From Flavobacterium saccharophilum (GTDB taxonomy: Bacteria > Bacteroidota > Bacteroidia > Flavobacteriales > Flavobacteriaceae): DNA of 64,000 nucleotides. The position numbers and the translations under genes were made by a program. Below, one piece after another: positions 34,256 through 42,079 of the stretch (positions within the stretch are counted from its first letter, which is position 1; each line of letters begins with the position of its first letter). The notes below the pieces were generated by a model. It did not search any database, was not told the DNA's origin, and saw nothing but the letters and a program-made list of their open reading frames with translations. The stretch covers positions 620,001-684,000 of the forward strand of contig NZ_FRBY01000003.1 of NCBI RefSeq assembly GCF_900142735.1, read 5' to 3'.

Positions 34256-34675
34256 ATGGCAACAAATAGAACTTTTACAATGATTAAACCAGATGCTGTT
34301 GCAAACGGACACATCGGGAACATCTTAGCAATGATTACTAATGGAGGTTTCAAAATCGTTTCATTAAAATTAACTCAATTAACTGTAGCTGACGCTCAGG
34401 CATTTTATGCTGTACACGCTGCAAGACCTTTCTACGGAGAATTAGTTGAATTTATGTCACGCGGACCAATTGTTGCTGCTATTTTAGAAAAAGATAACGC
34501 AGTAGAAGATTTCAGAACTTTAATTGGAGCTACAAATCCAGCTGAAGCTGCTGAAGGAACTATTCGTAAAGCATACGCAACTTCTATTGGAGAAAATGCT
34601 GTTCACGGTTCTGATAGCGATGAAAATGCTGCTATCGAAGGTGCATTTCATTTTGCTGGAAGAGAGCAATTCTAG
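34256..34675 (+). CDS. ndk: Nucleoside-diphosphate kinase
   Basis: This 139-residue protein is full length for the family. It starts with [10 protein letters not shown], includes [14 protein letters not shown], and has the phospho-His in [12 protein letters not shown]. It moves phosphate from ATP to other nucleoside diphosphates in the cytoplasm. It has its own promoter element and a strong terminator. Codon choice is that of a highly expressed gene (many GCT, GGA and AAA codons). Confidence 0.98.
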   Translation: MATNRTFTMIKPDAVANGHIGNILAMITNGGFKIVSLKLTQLTVADAQAFYAVHAARPFYGELVEFMSRGPIVAAILEKDNAVEDFRTLIGATNPAEAAEGTIRKAYATSIGENAVHGSDSDENAAIEGAFHFAGREQF

Positions 34676-34679
34676 TATT

Positions 34680-34812
34680 TAGTTTTCAGTCGCGGTTTTC
34701 AGTGACAGTAAACTTCATAAAAAATCCCGTTTCAAAATTTGAAACGGGATTTTTTTTTATATTGACTTAAATACGATCTAAGTCTGAAAACCGAGACCGG
34801 GACTGAAAACTA
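34680..34812. repeat. Inverted repeat flanking the ndk terminator
   Basis: The left arm TAGTTTTCAGTCGCGGTTTT (from 34680) pairs imperfectly with AAAACCGAGACCGGGACTGA plus AAACTA on the right (ending 34812). The arms bracket the terminator hairpin. The right end supplies the stop codon of the convergent DUF721 gene. Confidence 0.65.
34718..34758. terminator. ndk terminator, bidirectional
   Basis: The stem ATCCCGTTTC/GAAACGGGAT has an AAAATTT loop, with A6 on the left and T9 on the right. It lies between the convergent ndk and DUF721 genes. Confidence 0.92.
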
Positions 34813-35106
34813 CCTTAAGACAACTTCTTTTACCACTTCACGTTTTAATTCCTCATTAATCATCTTAACGATTTTAGATTTTCCATGGCTCAATTCTTCT
34901 CTTAAAACAGCAGATCCAAGTTCAACATAAAGCGTACTTCCCTTCAAAACAACGTTTTTAGTATACGTATTTACACCATTCCCCATCAGCTGTCTCCACG
35001 CTTCTTTTACATCAATCTGATCCATACCGGGCTGTAATTTATTCACCTGAATAATCTGGTTCAAAACATCCCCAATCGTACTTTGACTATTTAGTCTCTT
35101 TGCCAT
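34810..35106 (-). CDS. DUF721 (DciA-like) protein
   Basis: This 98-residue protein is one DUF721 domain: IGDVLNQIIQ, then VKEAWRQLMGNGVNTYT, LYVELGSAVLREELSHGK and a basic end. The fold is KH-like; DciA relatives load the replicative helicase DnaB in bacteria lacking DnaC. The role in Bacteroidota is inferred. Its start overlaps the end of the upstream lipoprotein gene by 20 bases, so the two are co-translated. Confidence 0.88.
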   Translation of the reverse strand: MAKRLNSQSTIGDVLNQIIQVNKLQPGMDQIDVKEAWRQLMGNGVNTYTKNVVLKGSTLYVELGSAVLREELSHGKSKIVKMINEELKREVVKEVVLR

Positions 35107-35527
35107 CTTTTAAAATATTTAGTGGTGCTGCTTTTTTATAATGATATTCCTTTTGCTGCTCGTTTTTAACAACAAACTCTTTGTCCGAAACTGAAATTAA
35201 TTCCTCACTCCACTTCGCATAATCTGTTTTATAATCCAAAAAAGTTCCTTTATCTGTAAATCGAACCGAAACATTTTCGAATGTATTTGTGGTCAAAAAA
35301 GTTCCATCAAGCTGTGCCATAACCTTCGTTCGTGTTCCTTTAGTTCCTTTAATCTGAAAAAAATCAAAGTTCTCATTCATTCCGTAATCTTTTACTTCTC
35401 CTTCCTCAAAAACTACTTTTTCAATTTCCCAATAACCATTCAATTTAACAATATCTGCCGGTTTAATTTGTTCTTTGCAGCTTACAAACAAAAGCGACAA
35501 AACCAAGATTACAAAAGTGTTTTTCAT
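35087..35527 (-). CDS. Small lipoprotein, unknown function
   Basis: This 146-residue protein has a lipoprotein signal ending LFVSC (Cys17). The rest reads like a small lipocalin-type beta barrel (LNGYWEIEKVVFEEGEVKDYG; TDKGTFLDYKTDYAKWSEEL), but I do not recognise a named family. It overlaps the DUF721 gene by 20 bases. A structured family B repeat sits 63 bases upstream, pointing toward this gene. Confidence 0.8.
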   Translation of the reverse strand: MKNTFVILVLSLLFVSCKEQIKPADIVKLNGYWEIEKVVFEEGEVKDYGMNENFDFFQIKGTKGTRTKVMAQLDGTFLTTNTFENVSVRFTDKGTFLDYKTDYAKWSEELISVSDKEFVVKNEQQKEYHYKKAAPLNILKDGKETK

Positions 35528-35590
35528 ATTTACTCTATTAAAATCAATCTATTTTTATTCTGAATCGTTCCTAACTTCAGGAGAAAAATA

Positions 35591-35671
35591 AGGAGCTATT
35601 TCCTGCTGTCCTTCCAATCTTTTGTGGTGAACCCCACCACAAAAGGATTTTCCCTCCCATCAGGGCTAGGG
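35591..35671 (-). repeat. Structured repeat, family B copy 2
   Basis: Reverse-oriented copy of the element at 6067-6149. On the minus strand it runs CCCTAGCCCTGATGGGAGGG to GGAAATAGCTCCT. The central stem is CTTTTGTGGT/ACCACAAAAG around the same GGGGTTC loop. The changed pairs compensate for each other relative to copy 1. It lies in the 276-base gap between divergent genes and reads toward the lipoprotein gene. Confidence 0.85.
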
Positions 35672-35766
35672 CACCTATTTTCAAAAGAAATTTCGTGAAC
35701 TACAAAGTTAACTTTATATCATTCAAAAGAAATAAAAAAACACAAAACCCATTAAACTATTTTACA

Positions 35767-35774
35767 TATTTTTG
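35767..35774 (+). promoter_or_regulatory. Putative -7 element (TATTTTTG) for the serine hydrolase
   Basis: An exact TAnnTTTG match lies 29 bases before the ATG at 35804. Confidence 0.5.
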
Positions 35775-35803
35775 GTCAAACCCAAAACCAACACCAAAAA
35801 ACC

Positions 35804-36868
35804 ATGATCAAAAATATTTGTAAAATCCTGATTCTCTTACTGTATGTAAGCTGCAGCAAAGAAGATAATAATTCGACACCTACTCCAACACAAAGTATGT
35901 ATTTTCCGCCCTTAACAGGAAATACTTGGGAAACGGTATCAATCTCCGATCTAAAATGGAATCAAAATGCAGTTCAGCCACTTTTAGGTTATCTCGAACT
36001 GAAAAATTCTAAATCTTTTATTATCCTGGTGAATGGTCGAATCGTTTTAGAAAAATATTTCAATCAACATGATGCAACGAAAAATTGGTATTGGGCAAGT
36101 GCCGGAAAAACATTGACTTCAACCATGACAGGAATTGCACAACAAGAAGGTTTACTGAATATTAATAATAAAGTCTCACAATATATCGGAATGGGCTGGA
36201 CAAGTGAAACACTTGCAAAAGAAAACCTTATTACCTGCAAACATTTATTAACCATGACATCCGGATTAGATGACAGCACAGATGATGTAGAGCCAGTCAA
36301 CCTTATCTACAAAGCCGATGCAGGAACACGTTGGGCCTATCATAATGTGTACGTGAAATTACAGGATGTCGTCGCAAAAGCAAGCGGTCAAACCTGGGAG
36401 AATTACTTCAACGCCAAATTAAGAGACAAAATAGGAATGAATGGTAATTGGGTACAACTTGGTGTAAACAGCGTTTATACCAGTAACTCCAGAAGCATGG
36501 CACGTTTCGGTCTATTAATGCTCAATAAAGGAAAATGGGAAAGCAATCAAATTTTAAACGAAACCTATTTTAACGAAGCCACTACAACTTCACAAAATAT
36601 TAATTTAGGTTATGGTTATTTATGGTGGTTAAACGGGAAAACTTCTTATCATTTATCACAATCACAACTTACTTTTCCAGGAAGTGTGATTCCAACAGCG
36701 CCAAACGATATGTTTATGGCTTTGGGTAAAAATGATCAAAAAATATATGTTGTACCCAGCAAAAATATGGTCATCATCAGAATGGGAGATGCTGCTGACG
36801 GAGAAAACTTAGCGTTATCTGATTTTGATGAAACTTTATGGGAAAAAATTAGTGCTTTGTACAAATAG
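35804..36868 (+). CDS. Serine hydrolase, class C beta-lactamase/PBP-like, lipoprotein
   Basis: This 354-residue protein has a lipoprotein signal ending LLLYVSC (Cys17) and a Pro/Thr linker. The catalytic SxxK is Ser99-Ala-Gly-Lys102 in WASAGKTLTS; the YxN-type motif is YHN in RWAYHNVYVK. A late KTG-like motif is not obvious. Relatives include EstB-type esterases, D-aminopeptidases and 6-aminohexanoate-dimer hydrolases; antibiotic resistance is not implied. Single gene, convergent with the metzincin gene. Confidence 0.88.
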   Translation: MIKNICKILILLLYVSCSKEDNNSTPTPTQSMYFPPLTGNTWETVSISDLKWNQNAVQPLLGYLELKNSKSFIILVNGRIVLEKYFNQHDATKNWYWASAGKTLTSTMTGIAQQEGLLNINNKVSQYIGMGWTSETLAKENLITCKHLLTMTSGLDDSTDDVEPVNLIYKADAGTRWAYHNVYVKLQDVVAKASGQTWENYFNAKLRDKIGMNGNWVQLGVNSVYTSNSRSMARFGLLMLNKGKWESNQILNETYFNEATTTSQNINLGYGYLWWLNGKTSYHLSQSQLTFPGSVIPTAPNDMFMALGKNDQKIYVVPSKNMVIIRMGDAADGENLALSDFDETLWEKISALYK

Positions 36869-36884
36869 AACAACGTAAGCCTTA

Positions 36885-37490
36885 TTATTTCAATTGCCAA
36901 CCTTTGCTTTTTAAAAACTTGTTGCAATTTTCACAAAACCCTATTTCTTCATTCAGTGGGTTTCCTCCTTCAGCATCACGCATTAAACACGATTTGACTT
37001 TGCAATGAGGTAAACCTGCTGTATGACCCAATTCATGTAAAACTAATTTATAAAACTGTTCATTCTTATTTTTTACAGACAATCTAAAATCAGAAACCAC
37101 ACAGGCTTTTCCGGGACGGTATCCCAATCCCATTACACCCCAATCTTTGATTCCATTTTTAGTTGTACTGATATCAGAATGTGACAATCCAACAATTACT
37201 GAATCTTTGCCGATATTATTTTTAAGACTTTTAATAATACTGTCAGCGCGATATCTGTTTCTGGGTTTATAATAGGAATTGCCAGGAAAAGGTATAACTC
37301 CCCTCAAAACCACATTTGGATTAACAATTCTGATTTCAGAAAGAACTTTATTTGCTTGTTCTGATTCAAAATTACCCAAAGGCTGAATTACAATAACTTT
37401 TTGAATTGCTATTTTTTCCGGACTATTTTCATTATTCCTATTTGTACAAGAAATTAAACAGACAAACAAAATAAGAAAATAGCACTTCAT
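36885..37490 (-). CDS. Archaemetzincin-like zinc protease, lipoprotein
   Basis: This 201-residue protein has a lipoprotein signal ending VCLISC (Cys15). The metzincin core is HELGHTAGLPHCKVKSCLM: the zinc His residues are 152, 156 and 162, and Cys163, Cys168 and Met170 follow the archaemetzincin spacing. A second Cys pair, Cys186 and Cys189, lies 15 residues after the Met rather than the canonical 17. The four Cys probably bind a second zinc. Archaemetzincins (AMZ) are minigluzincin-like proteases of unclear role. A membrane-anchored, exported form is unusual. It lies 8 bases from the small membrane-protein gene upstream. Confidence 0.9.
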   Translation of the reverse strand: MKCYFLILFVCLISCTNRNNENSPEKIAIQKVIVIQPLGNFESEQANKVLSEIRIVNPNVVLRGVIPFPGNSYYKPRNRYRADSIIKSLKNNIGKDSVIVGLSHSDISTTKNGIKDWGVMGLGYRPGKACVVSDFRLSVKNKNEQFYKLVLHELGHTAGLPHCKVKSCLMRDAEGGNPLNEEIGFCENCNKFLKSKGWQLK

Positions 37491-37498
37491 AGTAATAC

Positions 37499-37678
37499 TT
37501 ATTTCTTAGTACGGATTCTTTTAATCATACCAGCAAAAAATAAACCTAAACCTAGAACCAATAGAATGTAGTAAAAAGAAAGACTTTTATCTTTTAGAAC
37601 ATTGGCTAAAACAAAACACACAACACTTGCAAAATAAAAAGTAACAGGTGTTATATTTTTTAAAGAAGAAAAACTCAT
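37499..37678 (-). CDS. Small two-helix membrane protein
   Basis: This 59-residue ORF (start ATG at 37678, stop at 37499-37501) has hydrophobic segments at about residues 12-27 (VTFYFASVVCFVLANV) and 33-52 (YYILLVLGLGLFFAGM), with a basic end KRIRTKK. It lies 16 bases downstream of ftsY and 8 bases upstream of the metzincin gene on the same strand. The tight spacing argues that it is real. I recognise no family. Confidence 0.72.
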   Translation of the reverse strand: MSFSSLKNITPVTFYFASVVCFVLANVLKDKSLSFYYILLVLGLGLFFAGMIKRIRTKK

Positions 37679-37694
37679 TGAATTATCTAAAATA

Positions 37695-38648
37695 TTATTT
37701 AAAAAAACTATCTACAAATTCGTATTTATTAAAGACTTGCAAATCTTCAATTCCTTCACCAATTCCAATATATTTTACCGGAATCTGAAACTGATCCGAA
37801 ATACCAATTACAACACCACCTTTTGCAGTTCCATCCAATTTAGTTACAGCTAATGAAGTCACTTCAGTAGCAGCAGTAAATTGCTTAGCCTGCTCAAAAG
37901 CATTTTGACCAGTTGAACCATCTAAAACTAAAAGAACATCATGAGGAGCATCGGCAACGACTTTCTGCATTACGCGTTTTACTTTTGTAAGCTCGTTCAT
38001 TAAATTGATTTTATTATGAAGACGCCCCGCTGTATCAATAATAACAACATCTGCATTTTGAGCAACGGCAGACTGTAAGGTATCAAAAGCTACAGAAGCA
38101 GGATCACTTCCCATGTTTTGTCTTACAATAGGCACATCAACGCGATCTGCCCAAACTTGCAACTGATCAATTGCCGCGGCACGAAAGGTATCAGCAGCAC
38201 CTAAAACCACTTTATAACCCGCCTTTTTAAACTGATATGCCAGTTTACCAATGGTAGTCGTTTTACCAACCCCATTAACACCAACAACCATTAAAACATA
38301 CGGTTTTTTATCTTTCGGAATTTCGAATTCAGTTGCTTCACCTCTATTGGTTTCAGATAACAAAGCACCTATTTCGTCACGAAGAATCTGGTTTAATTCA
38401 TCTGTTCCTAAATATTTATCTTCGGCAACACGTTTTTCGATTCTTGAAATAATTTTCAAAGTGGTATTTACACCAACATCTGAAGCAACCAGAATTTCTT
38501 CCAGATTATCTAAAACGTCGTCATCGACTTTTGATTTTCCAGCAACGGCTTTGCTTAACTTTGAGAAAAAAGTAGTTTTTGATTTTTCAAGACCTTTGTC
38601 TAAAGTCTCTTTTTTATCAGTGGAGAATAATTTTTTAAAAAAACTCAT
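37695..38648 (-). CDS. ftsY: Signal recognition particle receptor FtsY
   Basis: This 317-residue SRP-GTPase has a short N-terminal segment then the NG domain. GTPase motifs visible are G1 GVNGVGKTTTIGKL, the insertion-box DTFRAAAIDQL, G3 DTAGRLHNK and G4 TKLDGTAKGG. It docks ribosome-nascent-chain SRP complexes at the membrane. The short N-terminus, lacking the long acidic A domain of E. coli FtsY, is usual outside gamma-proteobacteria. A TATATTTG element lies upstream, just beyond the ribosomal operon terminator. Confidence 0.97.
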   Translation of the reverse strand: MSFFKKLFSTDKKETLDKGLEKSKTTFFSKLSKAVAGKSKVDDDVLDNLEEILVASDVGVNTTLKIISRIEKRVAEDKYLGTDELNQILRDEIGALLSETNRGEATEFEIPKDKKPYVLMVVGVNGVGKTTTIGKLAYQFKKAGYKVVLGAADTFRAAAIDQLQVWADRVDVPIVRQNMGSDPASVAFDTLQSAVAQNADVVIIDTAGRLHNKINLMNELTKVKRVMQKVVADAPHDVLLVLDGSTGQNAFEQAKQFTAATEVTSLAVTKLDGTAKGGVVIGISDQFQIPVKYIGIGEGIEDLQVFNKYEFVDSFFK

Positions 38649-38750
38649 TTTTTATAGGTTGTTAGTTTTTAGATTATATGATTTTACCATCTAAATAATC
38701 CTTAATATTTAAAGAAACCTAAAATTAGGCGAGCTTCTTTAAATTTTAGA

Positions 38751-38758
38751 CAAATATA
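38751..38758 (-). promoter_or_regulatory. Putative -7 element (TATATTTG) for ftsY
   Basis: An exact TAnnTTTG match on the minus strand lies 102 bases before ftsY and 9 bases past the upstream terminator stem. Terminator tail and promoter are thus fused. Confidence 0.45.
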
Positions 38759-38759
38759 A

Positions 38760-38796
38760 AAAATAAAAAAGCTACTTCCGAATGAAAGTAGCTTTT
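38760..38796 (-). terminator. Terminator of the rpmB-rpmG-DUF4295 operon
   Basis: An 11-bp stem (AAAAGCTACTT/AAGTAGCTTTT) with an 8-base loop is followed on the minus strand by a T-rich tail. It begins 20 bases past the DUF4295 stop. Confidence 0.87.
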
Positions 38797-38815
38797 CTAT
38801 ATAATGTGATTGTAA

Positions 38816-38968
38816 TTATTTCTTTTTCAAGAATTCATCAACTTCTTCAGGAGCCATAATAGATTCTACGAATGTATATGCACCAGTTTTAGGAGATTTT
38901 ACCATTTTGATGGCTTTTGATAATCTCTTAGAAGATGTTTGTAACGATGCTACGGTTTTCTTTGCCAT
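38816..38968 (-). CDS. DUF4295 small ribosome-associated protein
   Basis: This 50-residue basic protein (MAKKTVASLQTSSKRLSKAI at the start, ending EEVDEFLKKK) is encoded directly after rpmG. It matches DUF4295, found next to L28/L33 across Bacteroidota. From memory, it has been described as an extra large-subunit protein (bL38) in the flavobacterial ribosome; I could not check this here. About a quarter of its residues are basic, which fits rRNA binding. The start ATG at 38968 is the only sensible one. Confidence 0.88.
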   Translation of the reverse strand: MAKKTVASLQTSSKRLSKAIKMVKSPKTGAYTFVESIMAPEEVDEFLKKK

Positions 38969-39042
38969 GATTCAAATGTTATTTGAAGCTTTTATAAAAC
39001 TCGAATGGCAAAACCATTGAGATTTACAAAAATCTCTAATTA

Positions 39043-39225
39043 TTACTTAATTTCTTTGTGAACAGTTACACGTTTCAAGATTGGATTAAATTTTTTAATC
39101 TCTAATCTATCCGGAGTATTTTTTTTGTTCTTAGTTGTAATGTATCTAGAAGTTCCTGGAACACCAGAAGTCTTGTGCTCAGTACATTCTAAAATTACCT
39201 GGATTCTATTACCTTTCTTTGCCAT
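39043..39225 (-). CDS. rpmG: 50S ribosomal protein L33
   Basis: This 60-residue protein is full length. It begins [18 protein letters not shown] and ends [14 protein letters not shown]. Only one Cys is present, so this is the zinc-free (C-minus) form. It sits between rpmB (28 bases upstream) and the DUF4295 gene. Confidence 0.97.
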
Positions 39226-39252
39226 CTTGCTATATATTTATTTAGGAAAAGA

Positions 39253-39489
39253 TTATTTGATAAATCCTTCTGACTGCGCTTTTTTCAAAACTGCAGAAAT
39301 TCCATTTTTATTAATTGTTTTTATCGTAGATGCTGCTACTCTAAGAGTAATCCATCTATCTTCTTCTGGAAGATAAAAACGCTTTTTAACTAAGTTTACA
39401 GAAAACTTTCTCTTAGTTTTGTTCATAGCGTGAGAAACGTTATTTCCTACCATCGCTCTTTTACCTGTAAGGTCACAAACTCTTGACAT
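39253..39489 (-). CDS. rpmB: 50S ribosomal protein L28
   Basis: This 78-residue protein begins [20 protein letters not shown] and contains [11 protein letters not shown], standard for bacterial L28. The zinc CxxC pairs are missing, as in the C-minus form. It is the first gene of the three-gene ribosomal operon. A TTTCTTTG box (one base off the -7 consensus) lies 36-43 bases upstream at about 39525-39532. Confidence 0.97.
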   Translation of the reverse strand: MSRVCDLTGKRAMVGNNVSHAMNKTKRKFSVNLVKKRFYLPEEDRWITLRVAASTIKTINKNGISAVLKKAQSEGFIK

Positions 39490-39560
39490 TATACTTATCT
39501 TTTATCGTTATTCAAAATCAGGGTGCAAAGAAAAGAAAAATAAACCATTGTAGCAAAAAA

Positions 39561-40814
39561 TTAATGCACATTTTTTAAAATTTCTTTCTGTAATATTTCT
39601 AAACTCTTAATCGTCGCTCTATCTATCACTTTTTCACGTGGTTGGCCAAAGTTAAATTCTTCCACAATTATATCAGTTGGTGTAGCCAAAGCGATAAAAA
39701 CAGCTCCAATTTCAGCATCTGAGTCACCTTTTGATGGTCCGGCGTTCCCAGTTGTCGCAATTGCATAGTCTGTTTTGAGTATCTCTTTCACATTCAAAGC
39801 CATAGCCGAGGCAACTTCAGCACTAACTACCGAAAATTGATCAACCAAATCCTGCGAGACACCGAGAACATTAACCTTAGCCTCCGTCGCATACGAAATG
39901 ACACTCCCTTTGAAATAATTTGAAGCTCCCGGAACGGCCGCTAAAAGCGACGCAATTTTTCCGCCTGTAAAACTTTCAGCTGTCGAAATTGTTTTATTTT
40001 GTTTCGTTAATATTTTTCCAATTACCGTTTCAATTGTTTCATTTTCTTCATAACCTACTATAATATCGTGAATTATCGCATCTAAAGATTTTACATTTTC
40101 TTCGATTGCCGCTTCTAATTCTTCCTTATTAGTTCCTCTTCCGGTTAATCGCAAACGCACTCTTCCCGGATTTGGCAAATAGGCTAATTTGATAAAATCC
40201 GGCAGATTATTTTCCCAATCTTCGATACGCTCTGCCACCATACTCTCCCCTTGTCCATAGGTCAAAATGGTTTTATGAATGATATAGGGACGCTTGTATT
40301 CGCGAACAATCTTTGGAATTATCTCTTCTTCGACCAAATATTTCATCTCGTAAGGAACTCCGGGAAGTGAAATAAAAACCGTATTTTCTTTCTTCATCCA
40401 CATTCCGGGTGCGGTACCCACTTGGTTATGCAATACCGTACATTTTGACGGCACTAAAGCCTGATCTTTATTAAGTTGTGAAATTGGTCGCTTGTAAAAA
40501 CCTTCAATCAATTGCGTTACATGAGCTAAAACTTCAGGATTTACCACCAATTCATCGTCAAAATATTCGCAGAAAGTTTTTTTTGTTACATCGTCTTTTG
40601 TTGGACCTAACCCCCCCGTAATAATCACAACATCAACTTTGTTTTGCAATTGTGCAAACGTATCTAAAATATGTTTTTTATCATCGCTTATCGAAATCAT
40701 CTCATGTATTTCGACTCCAATTCTATCCAGTGATTTAGCAATAAAGCCAGAATTAGTATCAACGATTTGGCCAATTAGAATTTCGTCTCCAATTGTAATT
40801 ATGGTTGCTTTCAT
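39561..40814 (-). CDS. cinA: CinA, competence/damage-inducible protein (NMN deamidase/ADP-ribose pyrophosphatase type)
   Basis: This 417-residue protein has two domains. The N-terminal MoaB/MoCF-like domain (residues 1-170) includes [17 protein letters not shown] and [13 protein letters not shown]. The C-terminal PncC-type amidase domain (about 255-415) includes [20 protein letters not shown] and ATTGNAGP. CinA-family enzymes recycle pyridine nucleotides by hydrolysing ADP-ribose and deamidating NMN. Full length. A family C repeat lies just upstream of its start. Confidence 0.96.
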   Translation of the reverse strand: MKATIITIGDEILIGQIVDTNSGFIAKSLDRIGVEIHEMISISDDKKHILDTFAQLQNKVDVVIITGGLGPTKDDVTKKTFCEYFDDELVVNPEVLAHVTQLIEGFYKRPISQLNKDQALVPSKCTVLHNQVGTAPGMWMKKENTVFISLPGVPYEMKYLVEEEIIPKIVREYKRPYIIHKTILTYGQGESMVAERIEDWENNLPDFIKLAYLPNPGRVRLRLTGRGTNKEELEAAIEENVKSLDAIIHDIIVGYEENETIETVIGKILTKQNKTISTAESFTGGKIASLLAAVPGASNYFKGSVISYATEAKVNVLGVSQDLVDQFSVVSAEVASAMALNVKEILKTDYAIATTGNAGPSKGDSDAEIGAVFIALATPTDIIVEEFNFGQPREKVIDRATIKSLEILQKEILKNVH

Positions 40815-40883
40815 GTAAATGTATTTTTATACTTACCAGATCGTAAGTCATTATTAGAAAGTAGGTTGTTGCGAGAACGATTT

Positions 40884-41024
40884 GCGTGAGGGGCAGAAAC
40901 GGCATCTTTTTGTAACAAACAACAAGAAGTCGTTAAACGAAAATTTTCTAAAACAAAAGATATAGTGGATGACCCGACCCTATTTTTAACCTAATTAAAA
41001 AAGGGCAAAAATAGGGGCACGTCC
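40884..41024 (+). repeat. Dispersed repeat, family C copy 2 (expanded)
   Basis: This plus-strand copy of the element at 11018-11104 shares GCGTGAGGG, CATCTTTTTGT, ACAAAAGATATAG, GACCCGACCC and GGGGCACGTCC. It is longer because of extra bases in the middle and near its end, where CCCTATTTTT and AAAAATAGGG form a small palindrome. It fills the gap between cinA and the Hpt gene. Confidence 0.7.
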
Positions 41025-41027
41025 AAA

Positions 41028-41372
41028 TTATACGTCAAAGTCTTTTTTGATTTCCTTAATCGCTTCTTTAACTTGTATTCTTATGCTTTTGAAGGTTTCA
41101 ATAATTTCTTTTTTCTTACCTTCAGCTTTTGTCCAGGCTTCGACCTGCAAAATTTCTTCAAAAGCTACATTTAAACCAATTAAATCTAAAGTAGGTTTTA
41201 TTTTATGCGCATAGGCATAGGCGTATTTATGATCCTTCTTTTTAATTCCCTCTTTGATTTGTTTCAAATCTTCGGGAACTTCAGTTACAAATAATTTAAG
41301 AATTTCATTTACAAATTCCGGATCATTATCTGAAAGTGCATATACTTTCGAAAGGTTGTATTTTAAAGCCAT
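41028..41372 (-). CDS. Orphan Hpt (histidine phosphotransfer) domain protein
   Basis: This 114-residue helical protein is a single Hpt domain with the phospho-acceptor His56 in AYAYAHKIKPTLDLIGL. Hpt proteins pass phosphate between receiver domains in phosphorelays. No kinase or receiver gene lies next to it, so its partner is unknown. Its ATG overlaps the upstream FAH-family gene's stop by one base. Confidence 0.88.
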   Translation of the reverse strand: MALKYNLSKVYALSDNDPEFVNEILKLFVTEVPEDLKQIKEGIKKKDHKYAYAYAHKIKPTLDLIGLNVAFEEILQVEAWTKAEGKKKEIIETFKSIRIQVKEAIKEIKKDFDV

Positions 41373-41983
41373 TACTTTACCTGTATTCTAAATAATTTTT
41401 TCTCTTCTAAAAAGCCTTCCAAAACATCGTTTGGTTTAACAGATGCAACCCCTGCAGGTGTACCTGTAAATATAATATCTCCTATTTTAAGCGTAAAATA
41501 TTGTGACACATATGCAATTAGCTCATCAATTTTCCAGAGCATAAGAGCTGTATTACCTTTTTGAACGGTTTGAGAATTATTTGTTAACTCAAAACTAAGG
41601 TTTTCCATTGAAACAAAATTGGTTTTTGGTAAAAAATCTCCAATGACAGCAGAACCATCAAATGCTTTTGCTTTTTCCCATGGCAACCCTTTTGCTTTCA
41701 ATTTATCTTGTAAATCTCTGGCAGTAAAATCGATACCCACACTAATTTCGTCGTAATATTTATGCGCAAACTTAGGCTCGATATACTTTCCTACTTTATT
41801 AATTTTAACAATGATCTCTATTTCGTGATGAATTTCTTCAGAAAATTCGGGGATTACAAACGGATGTTGCTTTAATAAAACCGCCGAATCTGGTTTCATA
41901 AAAATCACCGGCTCTGTTGGACGCTCGTTTTTTAATTCTTCGATATGATTGGTATAATTTCTACCGATACAGATAATTTTCAT
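41372..41983 (-). CDS. Fumarylacetoacetate hydrolase (FAHD1-like) family protein
   Basis: This 203-residue protein has the FAH-family fold: IGRNYTNHIEEL, metal-ligand Glu residues in HHEIEIIVKI, GIDFTARDLQ, GSAVIGDF and the end GDIIFTGTPAGV. FAHD1-type members act as acylpyruvase, oxaloacetate decarboxylase or oxaloacetate tautomerase; the substrate here is open. Short length fits the single-domain group. Confidence 0.9.
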   Translation of the reverse strand: MKIICIGRNYTNHIEELKNERPTEPVIFMKPDSAVLLKQHPFVIPEFSEEIHHEIEIIVKINKVGKYIEPKFAHKYYDEISVGIDFTARDLQDKLKAKGLPWEKAKAFDGSAVIGDFLPKTNFVSMENLSFELTNNSQTVQKGNTALMLWKIDELIAYVSQYFTLKIGDIIFTGTPAGVASVKPNDVLEGFLEEKKLFRIQVK

Positions 41984-41993
41984 TATTTTATAA

Positions 41994-42079
41994 GTTGCTA
42001 AGACACTAAGATACTAAGGTTCTAAGAAACTATGCGTATAAAACTTAGCATCTTAGAACCTCAGTACCTTAGAACCTTT
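41994..42079. repeat. Octanucleotide-based palindrome, family D-like copy 2
   Basis: The left arm is built of 8-base units (GCTAAGAC, ACTAAGAT, ACTAAGGT, TCTAAGAA). The right arm has the complementary CTTAGCAT, CTTAGAAC, CTCAGTAC, CTTAGAAC. The GACACTAAGA motif is shared with the palindrome at 8557-8698. It fills the 94-base gap between the exonuclease and FAH genes. Confidence 0.75.

Noticed and set aside
35804..36868. Antibiotic-resistance beta-lactamase
   Set aside because: The SxxK and YxN motifs are present, but a clear KTG is not, and the family contains many esterases and peptidases; resistance cannot be claimed.
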